From Anaerolineales bacterium (GTDB lineage: Bacteria > Chloroflexota > Anaerolineae > Anaerolineales > Villigracilaceae), in contig JAEURC010000069.1 in assembly GCA_016789025.1 (NCBI GenBank), positions 62,001 through 126,000 on the forward strand: a DNA stretch of 64,000 nucleotides, read 5' to 3'. Positions 36,060 through 44,474 of this stretch are shown here, piece by piece. Position 1 is the stretch's first letter. Each line of letters opens with the position of its first letter. The notes beneath the pieces were generated by a model that was given only the letters and a program-made list of their open reading frames with translations, ran no database searches and was not told where the DNA came from. The translations under genes were made by a program, and so were the position numbers.

Positions 36060-36479
36060 ATGAAAGCCAAACTCCCGCAGCCTGTTCACGAATCATACAA
36101 ACGCCATCGCAGGGAAATGATGTGGCAGATTGTCCTCCCCATCGTGTTGACCGCGTTGCTCTTCATCGCCTTGATCGTTCTCATCAGCCTCGCTACATTC
36201 AACCAGGGCGGCGACGTGGGTCGCTGGGCGGCGATCTCCACCATTTGGATCGTGATCCCGGTAATGGTCGCAGGCTTGATCCTTCTTGCGCTGCTTGTCG
36301 CGCTGGTGTATCTGATGAAACGGTTGCTGGGAATCACGCCAACGTACACAGGTCTCGCGCAAGATTACGTGCATCTCGCCTCAAGTTACATCAAACGCGG
36401 AACAGAAATGGCGGTGAAGCCCGTGCTGTTCCTCGACGGCATCGGCGCGAGCCTCAAGGCGTTTTTTGGAAGGAAATAA
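36060..36479 (+). CDS. two-helix membrane protein of unknown function
   Basis: 139 residues. A basic N-terminus (HESYKRHRREMMWQ), helix 1 (about 20-44, QIVLPIVLTALLFIALIVLI), helix 2 (about 58-84, TIWIVIPVMVAGLILLALLV) and an amphipathic C-terminal region (about 95-139) ending in FFGRK. No known family is recognised; the layout is like small scaffold or phage-shock-type membrane proteins. The start has a -10 element 7 nt away rather than a ribosome site. It is probably cotranscribed with the YtxH-like gene downstream. Confidence 0.65.
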   Translation: MKAKLPQPVHESYKRHRREMMWQIVLPIVLTALLFIALIVLISLATFNQGGDVGRWAAISTIWIVIPVMVAGLILLALLVALVYLMKRLLGITPTYTGLAQDYVHLASSYIKRGTEMAVKPVLFLDGIGASLKAFFGRK

Positions 36480-36485
36480 TCAATG

Positions 36486-36518
36486 AGACCTCACAAGTCT
36501 ACAAGACCTGTGAGGTCT
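36486..36518. repeat. AGACCTCACA inverted repeat
   Basis: Arms AGACCTCACA (36486-36495) and TGTGAGGTCT (36509-36518), between two small membrane-protein genes. A diverged copy of the palindrome after ftsZ. Confidence 0.75.
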
Positions 36519-36534
36519 ATCTGGAGAAATTAAT

Positions 36535-36729
36535 ATGAACAAAAACAAAACCCTGCTCCTCGGCGCGCTCCTCGGCGCGTTTGCCGGACTCATCGCTTCG
36601 ATGTTGCTCAACCGCCGTGCCGAGAAGAACGAAAGCGAAACCGCCCTCACCGCCGGCGAGGGACTCAAACTCGGCATGTTGGTCTTCGGTCTCTTGCGGG
36701 CGATCTCGTCACTGGGGGATGAGAAGTAG
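36535..36729 (+). CDS. YtxH-like small membrane protein
   Basis: 64 residues. A basic tip MNKNK, one membrane helix with glycine pattern LLLGALLGAFAGLIASMLL (about 7-25), then RRAEKNESET and a second mildly hydrophobic stretch (GLKLGMLVFGLLRAI, about 43-57). The GxxxGAxxG helix plus charged tail is the YtxH/general-stress style, but the protein is too short for certainty. GGAG precedes ATG at 36535. Confidence 0.6.
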   Translation: MNKNKTLLLGALLGAFAGLIASMLLNRRAEKNESETALTAGEGLKLGMLVFGLLRAISSLGDEK

Positions 36730-36768
36730 TTCGCTGACGCATAGGTTATTTTCTCATGTTCATGGGGG

Positions 36769-36774
36769 TATAAT
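36769..36774 (+). promoter_or_regulatory. -10 element of the VapBC-type operon
   Basis: Consensus TATAAT in GGGGGTATAATTTG, 31 nt before the antitoxin ATG at 36806. A weak TTATTT lies 17 nt upstream. Confidence 0.5.
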
Positions 36775-36805
36775 TTGTCTGCAAGCAAAGAAAGGAGCGA
36801 GTCAG

Positions 36806-37060
36806 ATGGCTCTCGAATTGCACGGAATTGTCAAAGGAAAACAAATAGAGTTGGAACGCGAAACAGGTCTGCCGCTTGGTTCGGCTGTTGTTGTGCGCGT
36901 CGAGCCGAAGCGTCTTACGCTGGAGGAAAAAAGGCGATTGGTGGATGTGGTTCTGGGTTCGTGGGGCGGCGATAAGAGTCTTAAAACCATCTTTTCCGAG
37001 ATCGAGAAGTTGCGCGCTATAGCTCCGCCGCGTGAGGTCAACTTCGATGCGGCATCTTGA
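36806..37060 (+). CDS. VapB-like antitoxin
   Basis: 84 residues from ATG 36806 behind AAAGGAG. Begins MALELHGIVKGKQIELERET, a small beta-rich AbrB-like or DUF-type start, then a helical toxin-wrapping tail (LEEKRRLVDVVLGSWGGDKS and IEKLRAIAPPR). Identity as antitoxin rests on the overlap (14 nt) with the PIN-domain toxin gene and on size. It would neutralise the toxin and repress the operon. Confidence 0.7.
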   Translation: MALELHGIVKGKQIELERETGLPLGSAVVVRVEPKRLTLEEKRRLVDVVLGSWGGDKSLKTIFSEIEKLRAIAPPREVNFDAAS

Positions 37061-37439
37061 TACGAATATCGTTATCGCTTATCTAACTGGCGATCAGGCC
37101 GTTGCAAAGCACATCAAAGACCTCCTGCCGGAGGTGGCAATCAGTTCGCTCGTGCTGGCAGAGTTGAGATTCGGCGCGCGTGCCTCGGTACGAACAGACG
37201 AAAACCTTGAACGATTAGATCAGTTCCTTCAAATTGTAGAGGTTGTAGATTTTGACGACGCAAGCGCTGATGCCTACAGCCGAATCCGTCTGTCTTTGCG
37301 CCGGATGGGACGTCCTACTGGTGAAATGGATTTGCTTATTGCATCTGTTGCCCTGGCGCACAATGCAATTTTAATCACTCACAACACCAAACATTTTGAA
37401 AATATCGAAAGGCTGAATATTGAGGATTGGCTGGCATGA
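37047..37439 (+). CDS. vapC: PIN-domain ribonuclease toxin (VapC family)
   Basis: 130 residues from ATG 37047. The PIN fold acidic residues are present: Asp in RHLDTNIVIAYL (residue 4), Glu in LVLAELRFGA (about 40), the conserved Asp of GEMDLLIASVALAHNA (about 97) and a last acidic position after LITHNTKHFENI. VapC toxins cleave tRNA or rRNA. The gene overlaps its antitoxin by 14 nt and is itself overlapped by ATGA with a gene of unknown function. Confidence 0.85.
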   Translation: MRHLDTNIVIAYLTGDQAVAKHIKDLLPEVAISSLVLAELRFGARASVRTDENLERLDQFLQIVEVVDFDDASADAYSRIRLSLRRMGRPTGEMDLLIASVALAHNAILITHNTKHFENIERLNIEDWLA

Positions 37440-38239
37440 AAACCTTCAAATTCTGGACCCTCGAAAAACAAACCATCCTCATCGAAGGGCGGAAGGAAGA
37501 GATCGCCTGCTACGGCGGATCGAACGTCTCTGTGGAGGATGCGCGGAGAGCCGCGCGGAAAAAGGCGGAAAAGGTCCAGCGCAAGATCGCAGGGGAACAG
37601 CAACTCTTTGAAGATTACCAAGTGGAGATCCGCGAGGAAGTGTTGAAAACGGTTGACGATCACGCCGTCATCACGCGGAATCGTTATGGGGCGCAAGTGT
37701 TGAACGTCGAGAGATTGATGATCCTCGATATTGACGAACCCAAAGCCGCTGGCGGACTTGGCGGATTGTTCAAGAAGAGAGACAAGCGTTCGCGTAAAGC
37801 CGAAATCTTCGACATGATTCGTAAGTTGGCGACGACAAAATATGGGCAATACGGCTTTCGCATCTACGAAACCTATCGTGGAGCGAGAGTCATCGTGCTG
37901 GGCAGGGACTTCGATCCGCGCGACGATGCCACGAAGAAGATGATGGTTGAATTCAACTGCGATTCGCTGTACGCGTTGCTATGCGGAAAGCAGGATTGCT
38001 ACCGCGCGCGATTGACTCCCAAGCCCTCGCGCATCAAAGTGCGCGGAATTAAAGTTAAGTTTCCGCGCGAAGGAACTGATAACCAGCTCGAACAATGGCT
38101 CGCCGAATACGAAAACGCGAGCCGTAATTTCAGCGTGTGTAAATTGGTCGAGCAAATTGGCGCGTCACAGTCTGTGCCGGAGGTGGTGCGGCTTCATGAT
38201 GAACTCACGGGGGTTGGGTATCCGCAAAGATTGGCGTAA
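37436..38239 (+). CDS. conserved-looking protein of unknown function coupled to vapC
   Basis: 267 residues from ATG 37436, which overlaps the vapC stop (ATGA). An N-terminal part MKTFKFWTLEKQTILIEGRK with a charged helix (ARRAARKKAEKVQRKI, about 40-55) is followed by a mixed alpha/beta core containing KYGQYGFRIYETYRGARVIV (about 138-157), CDSLYALLCGKQDCYRARLT (about 180-199) and KPSRIKVRGIKVKFPR. The Y-x-T-x-x-G-x-R-V-I-V plus CxxxxC pattern is distinctive, but I cannot name the family. No membrane or secretion signals. Coupling may be coincidental; a third member of a toxin module is possible. Confidence 0.6.
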   Translation: MKTFKFWTLEKQTILIEGRKEEIACYGGSNVSVEDARRAARKKAEKVQRKIAGEQQLFEDYQVEIREEVLKTVDDHAVITRNRYGAQVLNVERLMILDIDEPKAAGGLGGLFKKRDKRSRKAEIFDMIRKLATTKYGQYGFRIYETYRGARVIVLGRDFDPRDDATKKMMVEFNCDSLYALLCGKQDCYRARLTPKPSRIKVRGIKVKFPREGTDNQLEQWLAEYENASRNFSVCKLVEQIGASQSVPEVVRLHDELTGVGYPQRLA

Positions 38240-38246
38240 TTCATCG

Positions 38247-38274
38247 GTAGGGGCGGACGGCCGTCCGCCCCTGC
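38247..38274. repeat. near-perfect palindrome, second copy of the ruvC-downstream element
   Basis: AGGGGCGGACGG and its exact reverse complement (38249-38272) with flanking GT/GC. It lies between convergent genes and could terminate both. Differs from 13353-13380 at the A/G positions of the arm. Confidence 0.85.
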
Positions 38275-38277
38275 AAT

Positions 38278-39456
38278 TTATTCGCCTTTGATCCTCCCGA
38301 TCAAATCCTCCGCCTTGAACGGTCCCTTTTCCGCGATCAACGCGCGGGCATCGCCAAGTTTTTTCCATACATTCCACAACAACACCCCGCGCACGCGTCC
38401 ATCGGCGAGATAATAGATCACGCCTTGTTTGAATTTATCCTGCCAATCTACCACCGTTTCCATTTCACTGCTCATCTCGCCGACGGCTTCATACCCCAGC
38501 TCGAACAGATCGGAATAAAACATCGGCACGTGATTGTACGTCTCGTTCGCGCCCGCCATATTCCTGCCCGCGAGTTTTCCCATCGCCACGGCGTTGTCTT
38601 CATGCTCCACGCGCACGCGCTTGCCCAACGCGGTGTGAAAAAAGTTGACCGCGTCGCCCGCCGCGAAAACATCGGATGCCGAGGTTTGCAGATTTTCGTT
38701 CACGACGATCCCATTCTCGACGTTCAACCCAGCCTCCTGCGCCAGCGACACGTTCGGGCGGATTCCGATTCCCGCCACGACGCCGTCTGCCTCAATCGCG
38801 CGGCCGCTCCCCGTCTGGATGTTGAAGCGGTCTCCGTCCATTTGAACGCTTGCCACCGTGTCGCCGCTGATCACGTCCACGCCTTTTTCGCGGTAGTAGT
38901 CATTCAGGTGATGAGAAAGTTCGCTGGGGAAAACGCGCCCGCCGATGGCGTCTTCGAGGAAGATCATCGTCACTTGTTTGCCGGTCATGGCCAGCGCGGC
39001 GGCGATCTCCGAGCCGATGAATCCGCCGCCGATGACGACGAAGCGATTCTTTTCATCCGCCATTTTTCGCAGGCGTTGATAATGTTGAAAACTGCGGAAG
39101 TAAACGATATTATTCTCGCCGAACGGTAAACGGATCGGCGAGCCGCCGGTAGCGATCAACAATTTATCGTAAGTGTATTCATCCCCTTTGTCGTCTTTCA
39201 CTGTTTTCTGTTTGGTATCGAGCGCGGTGACTTTGCGCCCGAGCAGTAATTCGGCGCGCTCTTCGGTCTTGCGCCAAATTTTTTCGACCGGGCGTCCCTT
39301 CCATAATCCTTTCGAAAGATTCGGTCGCATGTACGGCGGATCTGATTCCATGCTGATCAAGCCGATGGACCCCTCCGCGTCCAATTCGCGGATGCCGCGA
39401 GTCGCCGCGTCGCCTGCCAGTCCGCCGCCGATGATCAAGTATTTGTAGTGTTTCAT
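38278..39456 (-). CDS. FAD-dependent NAD(P)/ferredoxin-type oxidoreductase (AIF-like)
   Basis: 392 residues. N-terminal FAD Rossmann motif YLIIGGGLAGDAATRGI (about 5-21), NAD-binding motif VVIGGGFIGSEIAAALAMTG (about 139-158), FAD-contact motif ASDVFAAGDAVNFF (about 259-272) and a C-terminal small domain (ADGRVRGVLLWNVWKKLGDA). This is the layout of ferredoxin/putidaredoxin reductases and AIF proteins, which move electrons from NAD(P)H to a ferredoxin or quinone. No ferredoxin partner is adjacent. Confidence 0.88.
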   Translation of the reverse strand: MKHYKYLIIGGGLAGDAATRGIRELDAEGSIGLISMESDPPYMRPNLSKGLWKGRPVEKIWRKTEERAELLLGRKVTALDTKQKTVKDDKGDEYTYDKLLIATGGSPIRLPFGENNIVYFRSFQHYQRLRKMADEKNRFVVIGGGFIGSEIAAALAMTGKQVTMIFLEDAIGGRVFPSELSHHLNDYYREKGVDVISGDTVASVQMDGDRFNIQTGSGRAIEADGVVAGIGIRPNVSLAQEAGLNVENGIVVNENLQTSASDVFAAGDAVNFFHTALGKRVRVEHEDNAVAMGKLAGRNMAGANETYNHVPMFYSDLFELGYEAVGEMSSEMETVVDWQDKFKQGVIYYLADGRVRGVLLWNVWKKLGDARALIAEKGPFKAEDLIGRIKGE

Positions 39457-39513
39457 GGTTGTCCTTTCGTTCGATCGGTGATAATAAAGCCAACATACTG
39501 ACGAAACGACAAC

Positions 39514-39966
39514 CTAATCTCTTCCCTCTTCGGTGAATGGACGGAAGATTTCCATCCAGTTTTCAGCATTGCCCAATGCGTCCCAGCCGAATTGTTTGTA
39601 CAGTCCATGCGCGTCGCGCGTGGCGAGAGTCCAGCGGCGTAAGCCTTGCAGATCGGGATGCGACGTCACAGTTTCGATCAGCCACTTGCCGAGTCCATGC
39701 GAGCGATAGTCTTCATGGACGAAAACATCGCAAAGATAGGCAAAGATCGCGTAATCCGTTACCACGCGCGCGATGCCAATTTGTTTTTCGCCATCGTACA
39801 ACCCAAAGACCAGCGAGTTTTCCAACGCGCGCTCCGTTCGTTCGCGCGGACGTCCCTTTGCCCAATAGGCGCGCGAGAGAAAATCGCAGATCGCGTCTAC
39901 GTCGAGACGGGAATTGTCTGTGCTGATCGTGAATTGACCTCGATGCGCCTCAAATATTTTCCGCAT
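39514..39966 (-). CDS. GNAT family N-acetyltransferase
   Basis: 150 residues. Acetyl-CoA site motif A is visible as VFVHEDYRSHGLGKWLIETV (about 91-110; the Q/RxxGxG/A loop is RSHGLG), preceded by the strand QIGIARVVTDYAIFAYLCDV and followed by WTLATRDAHGLYKQFGWDAL. It acetylates an unknown amine substrate. On this strand TAAACT ends 6 nt before the ATG, predicting a leaderless transcript. Confidence 0.85.
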   Translation of the reverse strand: MRKIFEAHRGQFTISTDNSRLDVDAICDFLSRAYWAKGRPRERTERALENSLVFGLYDGEKQIGIARVVTDYAIFAYLCDVFVHEDYRSHGLGKWLIETVTSHPDLQGLRRWTLATRDAHGLYKQFGWDALGNAENWMEIFRPFTEEGRD

Positions 39967-39978
39967 GGCGTAAGTTTA
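39967..39978 (-). promoter_or_regulatory. -10 element predicting a leaderless GNAT transcript
   Basis: Reading leftward, TAAACT (39978-39973) is 6 nt before the ATG at 39966; no ribosome site. Confidence 0.4.
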
Positions 39979-40068
39979 TCATGGGTGATACCATCGTTAT
40001 CTCCGCGCTGAGCGGAGTGGCGCGTGATGTTCGCGCCGCGAAGTCGAAGCGCAGAAAATAGGAGAATC

Positions 40069-40713
40069 ATGCTCAAGCCCATTCGCTGGAAGACCTTCCC
40101 TCGCGATTTTCTCGTCATCCAATTCGGTTTTCTTCTTTACGGCCTCGCGCTTGCCCTGCTCATCCGCGCCAACTTGGGGACAAGCACATGGCTCGTCTTC
40201 GAGATCGCGCTGGCAGATATTTTCGGGATCACCATCGGCAGGATGACTGTCTTCGTCGGGTTCACCGTGCTGATCCTCGCGTTGGTAATGCGCGAGAAAG
40301 TTGGCTGGGGCACATTGGGAAATATCCTCAGCATCGGTCCGTGGCTTGACCTGTGTTTGTCGTTGATCCCCTCCGCCACTGGGAATTTATTGTTGCAAAT
40401 TCTATTCTTCTTCGCTGGCATCCTCGTGCAGGGAATCGCCACCGCCGTCTACATCGGCGTGGATGCGGGCGCGGGTCCGCGCGATAGCATGATGCTGGCG
40501 ATCCATCGCGTAACGGGAGTCAGTATCCGCCTTGCGCGCGGCGCGCTTGAACTTGTGGTTGTCACCATCGGCTGGCTGTTGGGAGGTCCGCTGGGGGTGG
40601 GGACGCTCGTGTTCGCAATCCTGATCGGACCGTCGGTGCAATGGGCGTTCAAGTTGTTCAACGTCAAGCCGCACCAGCCGGAGCCTGCGGCAGTGGAAGC
40701 AACCGCAGATTGA
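40069..40713 (+). CDS. YczE/YyaS-like membrane protein
   Basis: 214 residues from ATG 40069, selected for GGAGA 5 nt upstream rather than the ATG at 40024. About five helices: FLVIQFGFLLYGLALALLI (about 12-30), a helix with GMTVFVGFTVLILAL near 55-70, LLLQILFFFAGILVQGIATA (about 108-127), YIGVDAGAGPRDSMM (about 129-143, the conserved loop of this family) and GALELVVVTIGWLLGGPLG. Proposed as small integral membrane proteins of unknown transport role, sometimes near non-ribosomal peptide loci. Confidence 0.8.
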   Translation: MLKPIRWKTFPRDFLVIQFGFLLYGLALALLIRANLGTSTWLVFEIALADIFGITIGRMTVFVGFTVLILALVMREKVGWGTLGNILSIGPWLDLCLSLIPSATGNLLLQILFFFAGILVQGIATAVYIGVDAGAGPRDSMMLAIHRVTGVSIRLARGALELVVVTIGWLLGGPLGVGTLVFAILIGPSVQWAFKLFNVKPHQPEPAAVEATAD

Positions 40714-40730
40714 ATAATTTTGCAGTATCG

Positions 40731-40790
40731 GACACCAAGTCACGGAGTTTTTTATTGCCTTTCTCCGCGTTTCTGTGACTCAGTGGTTTG
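40731..40790. repeat. hairpin element of the ACGGAG/CTCCG family
   Basis: ACCAAGTCACGGAG and CTCCGCGTTTCTGTGACTCA form imperfect arms around TTTTTTATTGCCTTT. The remaining sequence 40791-40937 shows no gene. Confidence 0.65.
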
Positions 40791-40937
40791 ATTTCCAAGT
40801 CTTGGCTAAAACTCATCTACATACTTTTAGCGTACCTGTGTCCAAAACAGATTTTCCGCTTAGTACCGATAAAGATTACAATCTTACCTGGCCTGGCAGC
40901 GTAAACGTTGCCGTACTTTGCCATCTATGGAGTTAAC

Positions 40938-43292
40938 ATGACAGACGAAACGCGCATCGATCAACCTTTGCCAACGGTCCCGGAACCTGCGCCAACGAAT
41001 CGTTCGACAGGCGCGTTGGTCTTGTTCCTGTTGTTTGCAATCTTCATGCCGATTTGTTCATTCATATACCATTTTACGCTGTGGTCCATGGAGCAATCGG
41101 CGATCGCCTCCGGCAGTCTTTCGAGCCTCGCCTGGTTCGGGCTGATCGGGCTGGCGGCACAGGCGATTCTCCTTTCGGGAATCATAGTTGCGTTGTGGCG
41201 CTTCACAAGCGATGAGCGTTTCAAGCCGGTCTATGCCGGCTGGCTGGGCGCCTCATTGATTGCTTTCCCATCGTTGACGTTGCGCTTGCTTGGTCCGAAC
41301 AACGACCAGGCTGGTTTCCTCCTCCAAATTTTGATTTGCCTCGTTGCGGCATTCGTCCTTACGCGGGTTCGCGGAATCAAACTGGATTGGCGCGCCGGGA
41401 AAATCTCAACGGCTCTTTTTCTCGCCGCGTTTGGCGTCGCTCCGTTCGTTATCTACGGCGCGCTCGGGTCCCCAACGGATGCGATCCTTGCCCTCATCGC
41501 GGGGCTGTCGTTCGGTTTATGCGCCGCGCTGACAATGGAATCTACCACGGGGAATAAATTCCTCGATGTGTTCGGCATTGGGGCAACGTTATCCCTGCTG
41601 GGTTCCGCTCTCGGTTACGATGGTTCGCAACTGATTTTGCTTGCCATCCTTCCGCCATTTGCGTTTGCCGTTGCCACGGTGATGCCCTCGCGCGCGGCGG
41701 GAATGATCCTCGTTGGCTTGCTCTGCTGGGCGGGCTTGGTATTTTTCGATCCCACCGAATTAACCATCGTGCTCGGCGATATTCTTACGCTTGCCACCAA
41801 GGCTGTTGGCATTGTCATCGGCTTGGGGCTGGCGGTTGGAATCGTCGGGCTGGTTGCGAGTCTGGTAGCCGGACCAGGTTCCCCGTCCGGTGTGAAGCGC
41901 GCGTTGGGTTGGGTTGGCGCCGGCGCGGCATGGCTGGCAGTCATCCTGTTATTTTTCTTCGGAGGGCATCCCGGGTTTTACGGCGATCGCCTCTTCGTCA
42001 TCCTAAAAGATCAAGCGGATTTATCGAGCGTGCGTCAGATCGTGGATGTCGACGAGCGCAGGACAGCCGCGTATCAAACGCTCACTGCTCATGCCAATCA
42101 ATCGCAGGCTGGTTTGCGCGAAACATTCGATGCGGTGGGTGTGGAGTACACGCCGTATTATCTCGTCAACGCGCTGGAGGTGCGCGGCGGAACGCTCGTG
42201 CGGCTGTTCCTGTTTACCCGCCCAGAGGTGGATCGCGTTATTCCTAGCCCGCGCCTGCGCCCGGCGCCTGTGGTCGAAGCGCTGGCGATGGGCGGCGGTA
42301 CTGAAAACCCTCCCAGCGAGACGCAATGGAATGTGACAATGATCGGCGCCGACAAAGTATGGGACGAGTTTGGCGTAACGGGCGAGGGGATCGTTGTCGG
42401 GCAATCAGACAGCGGCGTGGATGGGACTCATCCCGAACTTGCGGAGCGCTATCGCGGCAACGCTTCGGGCGACGATTACAACTGGTTCGACCCGTGGAAT
42501 CACAAACCCTCCCCCTACGATGATGGCGGTCACGGCACGCACACCCTCGGCACGATCCTGGGGCAAAATGGGATCGGCATTGCGCCCGGCGCAGTGTGGA
42601 TCGGTTGCGTCAATTTGAATCGTAATCTTGCAAACCCCGCCTTGTACCTGGATTGTATGCAATTTATGCTCGCCCCGTTTCCGCAGGGTGGCGATCCCTT
42701 TACCGATGGCGACCCAACGCGCGCCGCCGATGTCTTGAACAATTCGTGGGGATGCCCCGAACTCGAAGGATGCGACCCCAACGCCTTACTCTATGGCGCG
42801 GATCATTTGCGCGACGCGGGAATCTTTGTGGTGGTCTCGGCTGGCAACGACGGACCAAGTTGCAATACGGTCAACGCGCCGTTATCGTTGTACGACTCGG
42901 TCTTTTCGGTGGGCGCCATCGACCAGTTCGGTGATATGGCTCCTTTCAGTAGTCGAGGTCCCGTCACTGCCGACGGTTCCGGTCGTATCAAGCCGGATAT
43001 CGTCGCGCCGGGCGTGGATATTCTCTCCTCCACACCGGGCGGCGGATATGGATTCGCCAGCGGCACATCGATGGCGGGACCTCACCTTGTTGGCGTAGTC
43101 GCCCTATTGTGGTCGGCAGACCCATCCCTCATCGGCGATATCGACCGCACTGAACAACTCATCATCGAGACTGCGCGACCTTACACTGGGGATACATCGA
43201 CTGGTTGTTTTGAAGGCGGCGCGCCGAATGCCGCGTTCGGTTACGGCTTGGTGGATGTTTATGCGGCGGTGAAAGCCGCTTTGGATAAATAA
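40938..43292 (+). CDS. polytopic membrane S8 (subtilisin) family serine peptidase
   Basis: 784 residues from ATG 40938 (GGAG 5 nt upstream; an earlier ATG at 40908 lacks one). The first 330 residues form about ten membrane helices. A short region (about 345-440) resembles an I9-type pro-domain. The subtilisin domain has all catalytic motifs: QSDSGVDGTHPEL (Asp about 490), GGHGTHTLGT (His about 530), oxyanion Asn in SAGNDGPS and SGTSMAGPHLVG (Ser about 709). The catalytic domain should face outside. The last 34 nt overlap the convergent aminotransferase gene. Fusing a polytopic domain to a subtilisin is uncommon. Confidence 0.9.
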   Translation: MTDETRIDQPLPTVPEPAPTNRSTGALVLFLLFAIFMPICSFIYHFTLWSMEQSAIASGSLSSLAWFGLIGLAAQAILLSGIIVALWRFTSDERFKPVYAGWLGASLIAFPSLTLRLLGPNNDQAGFLLQILICLVAAFVLTRVRGIKLDWRAGKISTALFLAAFGVAPFVIYGALGSPTDAILALIAGLSFGLCAALTMESTTGNKFLDVFGIGATLSLLGSALGYDGSQLILLAILPPFAFAVATVMPSRAAGMILVGLLCWAGLVFFDPTELTIVLGDILTLATKAVGIVIGLGLAVGIVGLVASLVAGPGSPSGVKRALGWVGAGAAWLAVILLFFFGGHPGFYGDRLFVILKDQADLSSVRQIVDVDERRTAAYQTLTAHANQSQAGLRETFDAVGVEYTPYYLVNALEVRGGTLVRLFLFTRPEVDRVIPSPRLRPAPVVEALAMGGGTENPPSETQWNVTMIGADKVWDEFGVTGEGIVVGQSDSGVDGTHPELAERYRGNASGDDYNWFDPWNHKPSPYDDGGHGTHTLGTILGQNGIGIAPGAVWIGCVNLNRNLANPALYLDCMQFMLAPFPQGGDPFTDGDPTRAADVLNNSWGCPELEGCDPNALLYGADHLRDAGIFVVVSAGNDGPSCNTVNAPLSLYDSVFSVGAIDQFGDMAPFSSRGPVTADGSGRIKPDIVAPGVDILSSTPGGGYGFASGTSMAGPHLVGVVALLWSADPSLIGDIDRTEQLIIETARPYTGDTSTGCFEGGAPNAAFGYGLVDVYAAVKAALDK

Positions 43293-44413
43293 AGTTCGCG
43301 CAGACGCTGAACGCCCTCTTCGATCTTGTCCGCTTCGTACATGACAAAGCATAGCCGCATGTAATTTTTCAATCCGCCATTGCTTGAGAACAACGCGCCT
43401 TGGCGGAAGTCCACGTTGAACGCGCCTGCTTGTTTGCGGAGCGCGCCGATGTCCATGCTATCGGGGAATTTCAGCCAGAAGAAATATCCGCCGCGAGGGA
43501 TGGTGTACTTGGCTTGGGGCAGATGACGACGCAGCGCTTCATCCATCACTTGAATTTGACTCAGATAAATTTGCTTTAGCCTCGCGATATTATTTCCCAG
43601 CCCACCCGATTCGATGACCCCGCGTAGAATCGCGGACGTGAACGGATTCAACCCTCCGCCGCTGTCCATGAGTCCGCTGTTGGCGAATCGTTTGATGATA
43701 TCTGCGTGTGCCTGCATCCATCCGAGTCGCAGACCTGGGGCGAGGATCTTCGAGAACGATCCCAGCGAGATGACGTGTTGCGAGTCAACGAACGCGCCGA
43801 AGGGTTTGGGCGGTTGCTCCGAGTAATTCAATAATTGATAGACCTCGTCCGCGACGATGAGGAAGTTATGCTTCTCCGCGAGTTGCACGATCTGTTCGCG
43901 GCGTTCCTGCGTCAGAGTGTAGCCTGTTGGGTTTTGAAAGGTCGGGATGAGATAAAGGAATTTCGGGGGCAACGAAATAATTTTCTTTTCGAGAGACTCG
44001 GGGATCAGACCGTGTTCGTCGGTTTCGACAGAGACGACATTTAAATGATGGTCCGCGAAAATTCTGAGCGCCAAAAAATAGGACGGCTCTTCGACGAGGA
44101 TCGTGTCGCCGGGCTTCGTGAAAAATGTGCAGACCAAGTCAAGCGCGTTCGAGATGCCCGTTGTGACGAACAAGTTTTCAGCGCTCACAGAGAAGCCGTA
44201 GCCAGCGCCGAGAAAATCCGCCAACGCCGCGCGGAAATATCCATTGCCCTGCTCTACGCCGTATTGCAAAAAGGAGTTGTCGCTTTGCGATAGAGTCTGT
44301 TGCGCGGACTCGCGAATCATATCAAGCGGCAGTACCGAAAGCGGCGGGTTGCCCAAGCCGAGATCAATAACATCGAGCGGAATTTGCGTTTGGACGACGG
44401 GGAGGGGTTTCAT
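43259..44413 (-). CDS. PLP-dependent aminotransferase, class I/II (MocR/2-aminoadipate type)
   Basis: 384 residues. Fold type I aminotransferase: opening VIDLGLGNPPLSVLP, QYGVEQGNGYFRAALADFL (about 50-68), aromatic-stacking region PSYFLALRIFADHH, IPTFQNPTGYTL (about 153-164), DEVYQLLNY (about 190-198), Schiff-base lysine in SLGSFSKILAPGLRLGW (Lys about 225). No helix-turn-helix DNA-binding domain, so it is an enzyme rather than a MocR regulator. Substrate probably an aromatic or dicarboxylic amino acid. TATACT ends 6 nt before the ATG, predicting a leaderless transcript. Confidence 0.88.
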   Translation of the reverse strand: MKPLPVVQTQIPLDVIDLGLGNPPLSVLPLDMIRESAQQTLSQSDNSFLQYGVEQGNGYFRAALADFLGAGYGFSVSAENLFVTTGISNALDLVCTFFTKPGDTILVEEPSYFLALRIFADHHLNVVSVETDEHGLIPESLEKKIISLPPKFLYLIPTFQNPTGYTLTQERREQIVQLAEKHNFLIVADEVYQLLNYSEQPPKPFGAFVDSQHVISLGSFSKILAPGLRLGWMQAHADIIKRFANSGLMDSGGGLNPFTSAILRGVIESGGLGNNIARLKQIYLSQIQVMDEALRRHLPQAKYTIPRGGYFFWLKFPDSMDIGALRKQAGAFNVDFRQGALFSSNGGLKNYMRLCFVMYEADKIEEGVQRLRELYLSKAAFTAA

Positions 44414-44425
44414 GGCGCAAGTATA
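44414..44425 (-). promoter_or_regulatory. -10 element of the leftward aminotransferase gene
   Basis: TATACT (44425-44420, leftward) ends 6 nt before ATG 44413. It lies back-to-back with a rightward TATAAT-like sequence (about 44437-44442) serving the E1 gene. Confidence 0.4.
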
Positions 44426-44474
44426 ATTGGGTTTGTTATAATCCCCTCCAACCCAACCTCAGGAGAAACTCTTC

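Noticed and set aside
43259-44413. MocR-type transcription regulator
   Set aside because: The aminotransferase domain starts at residue 1 with no GntR helix-turn-helix region.
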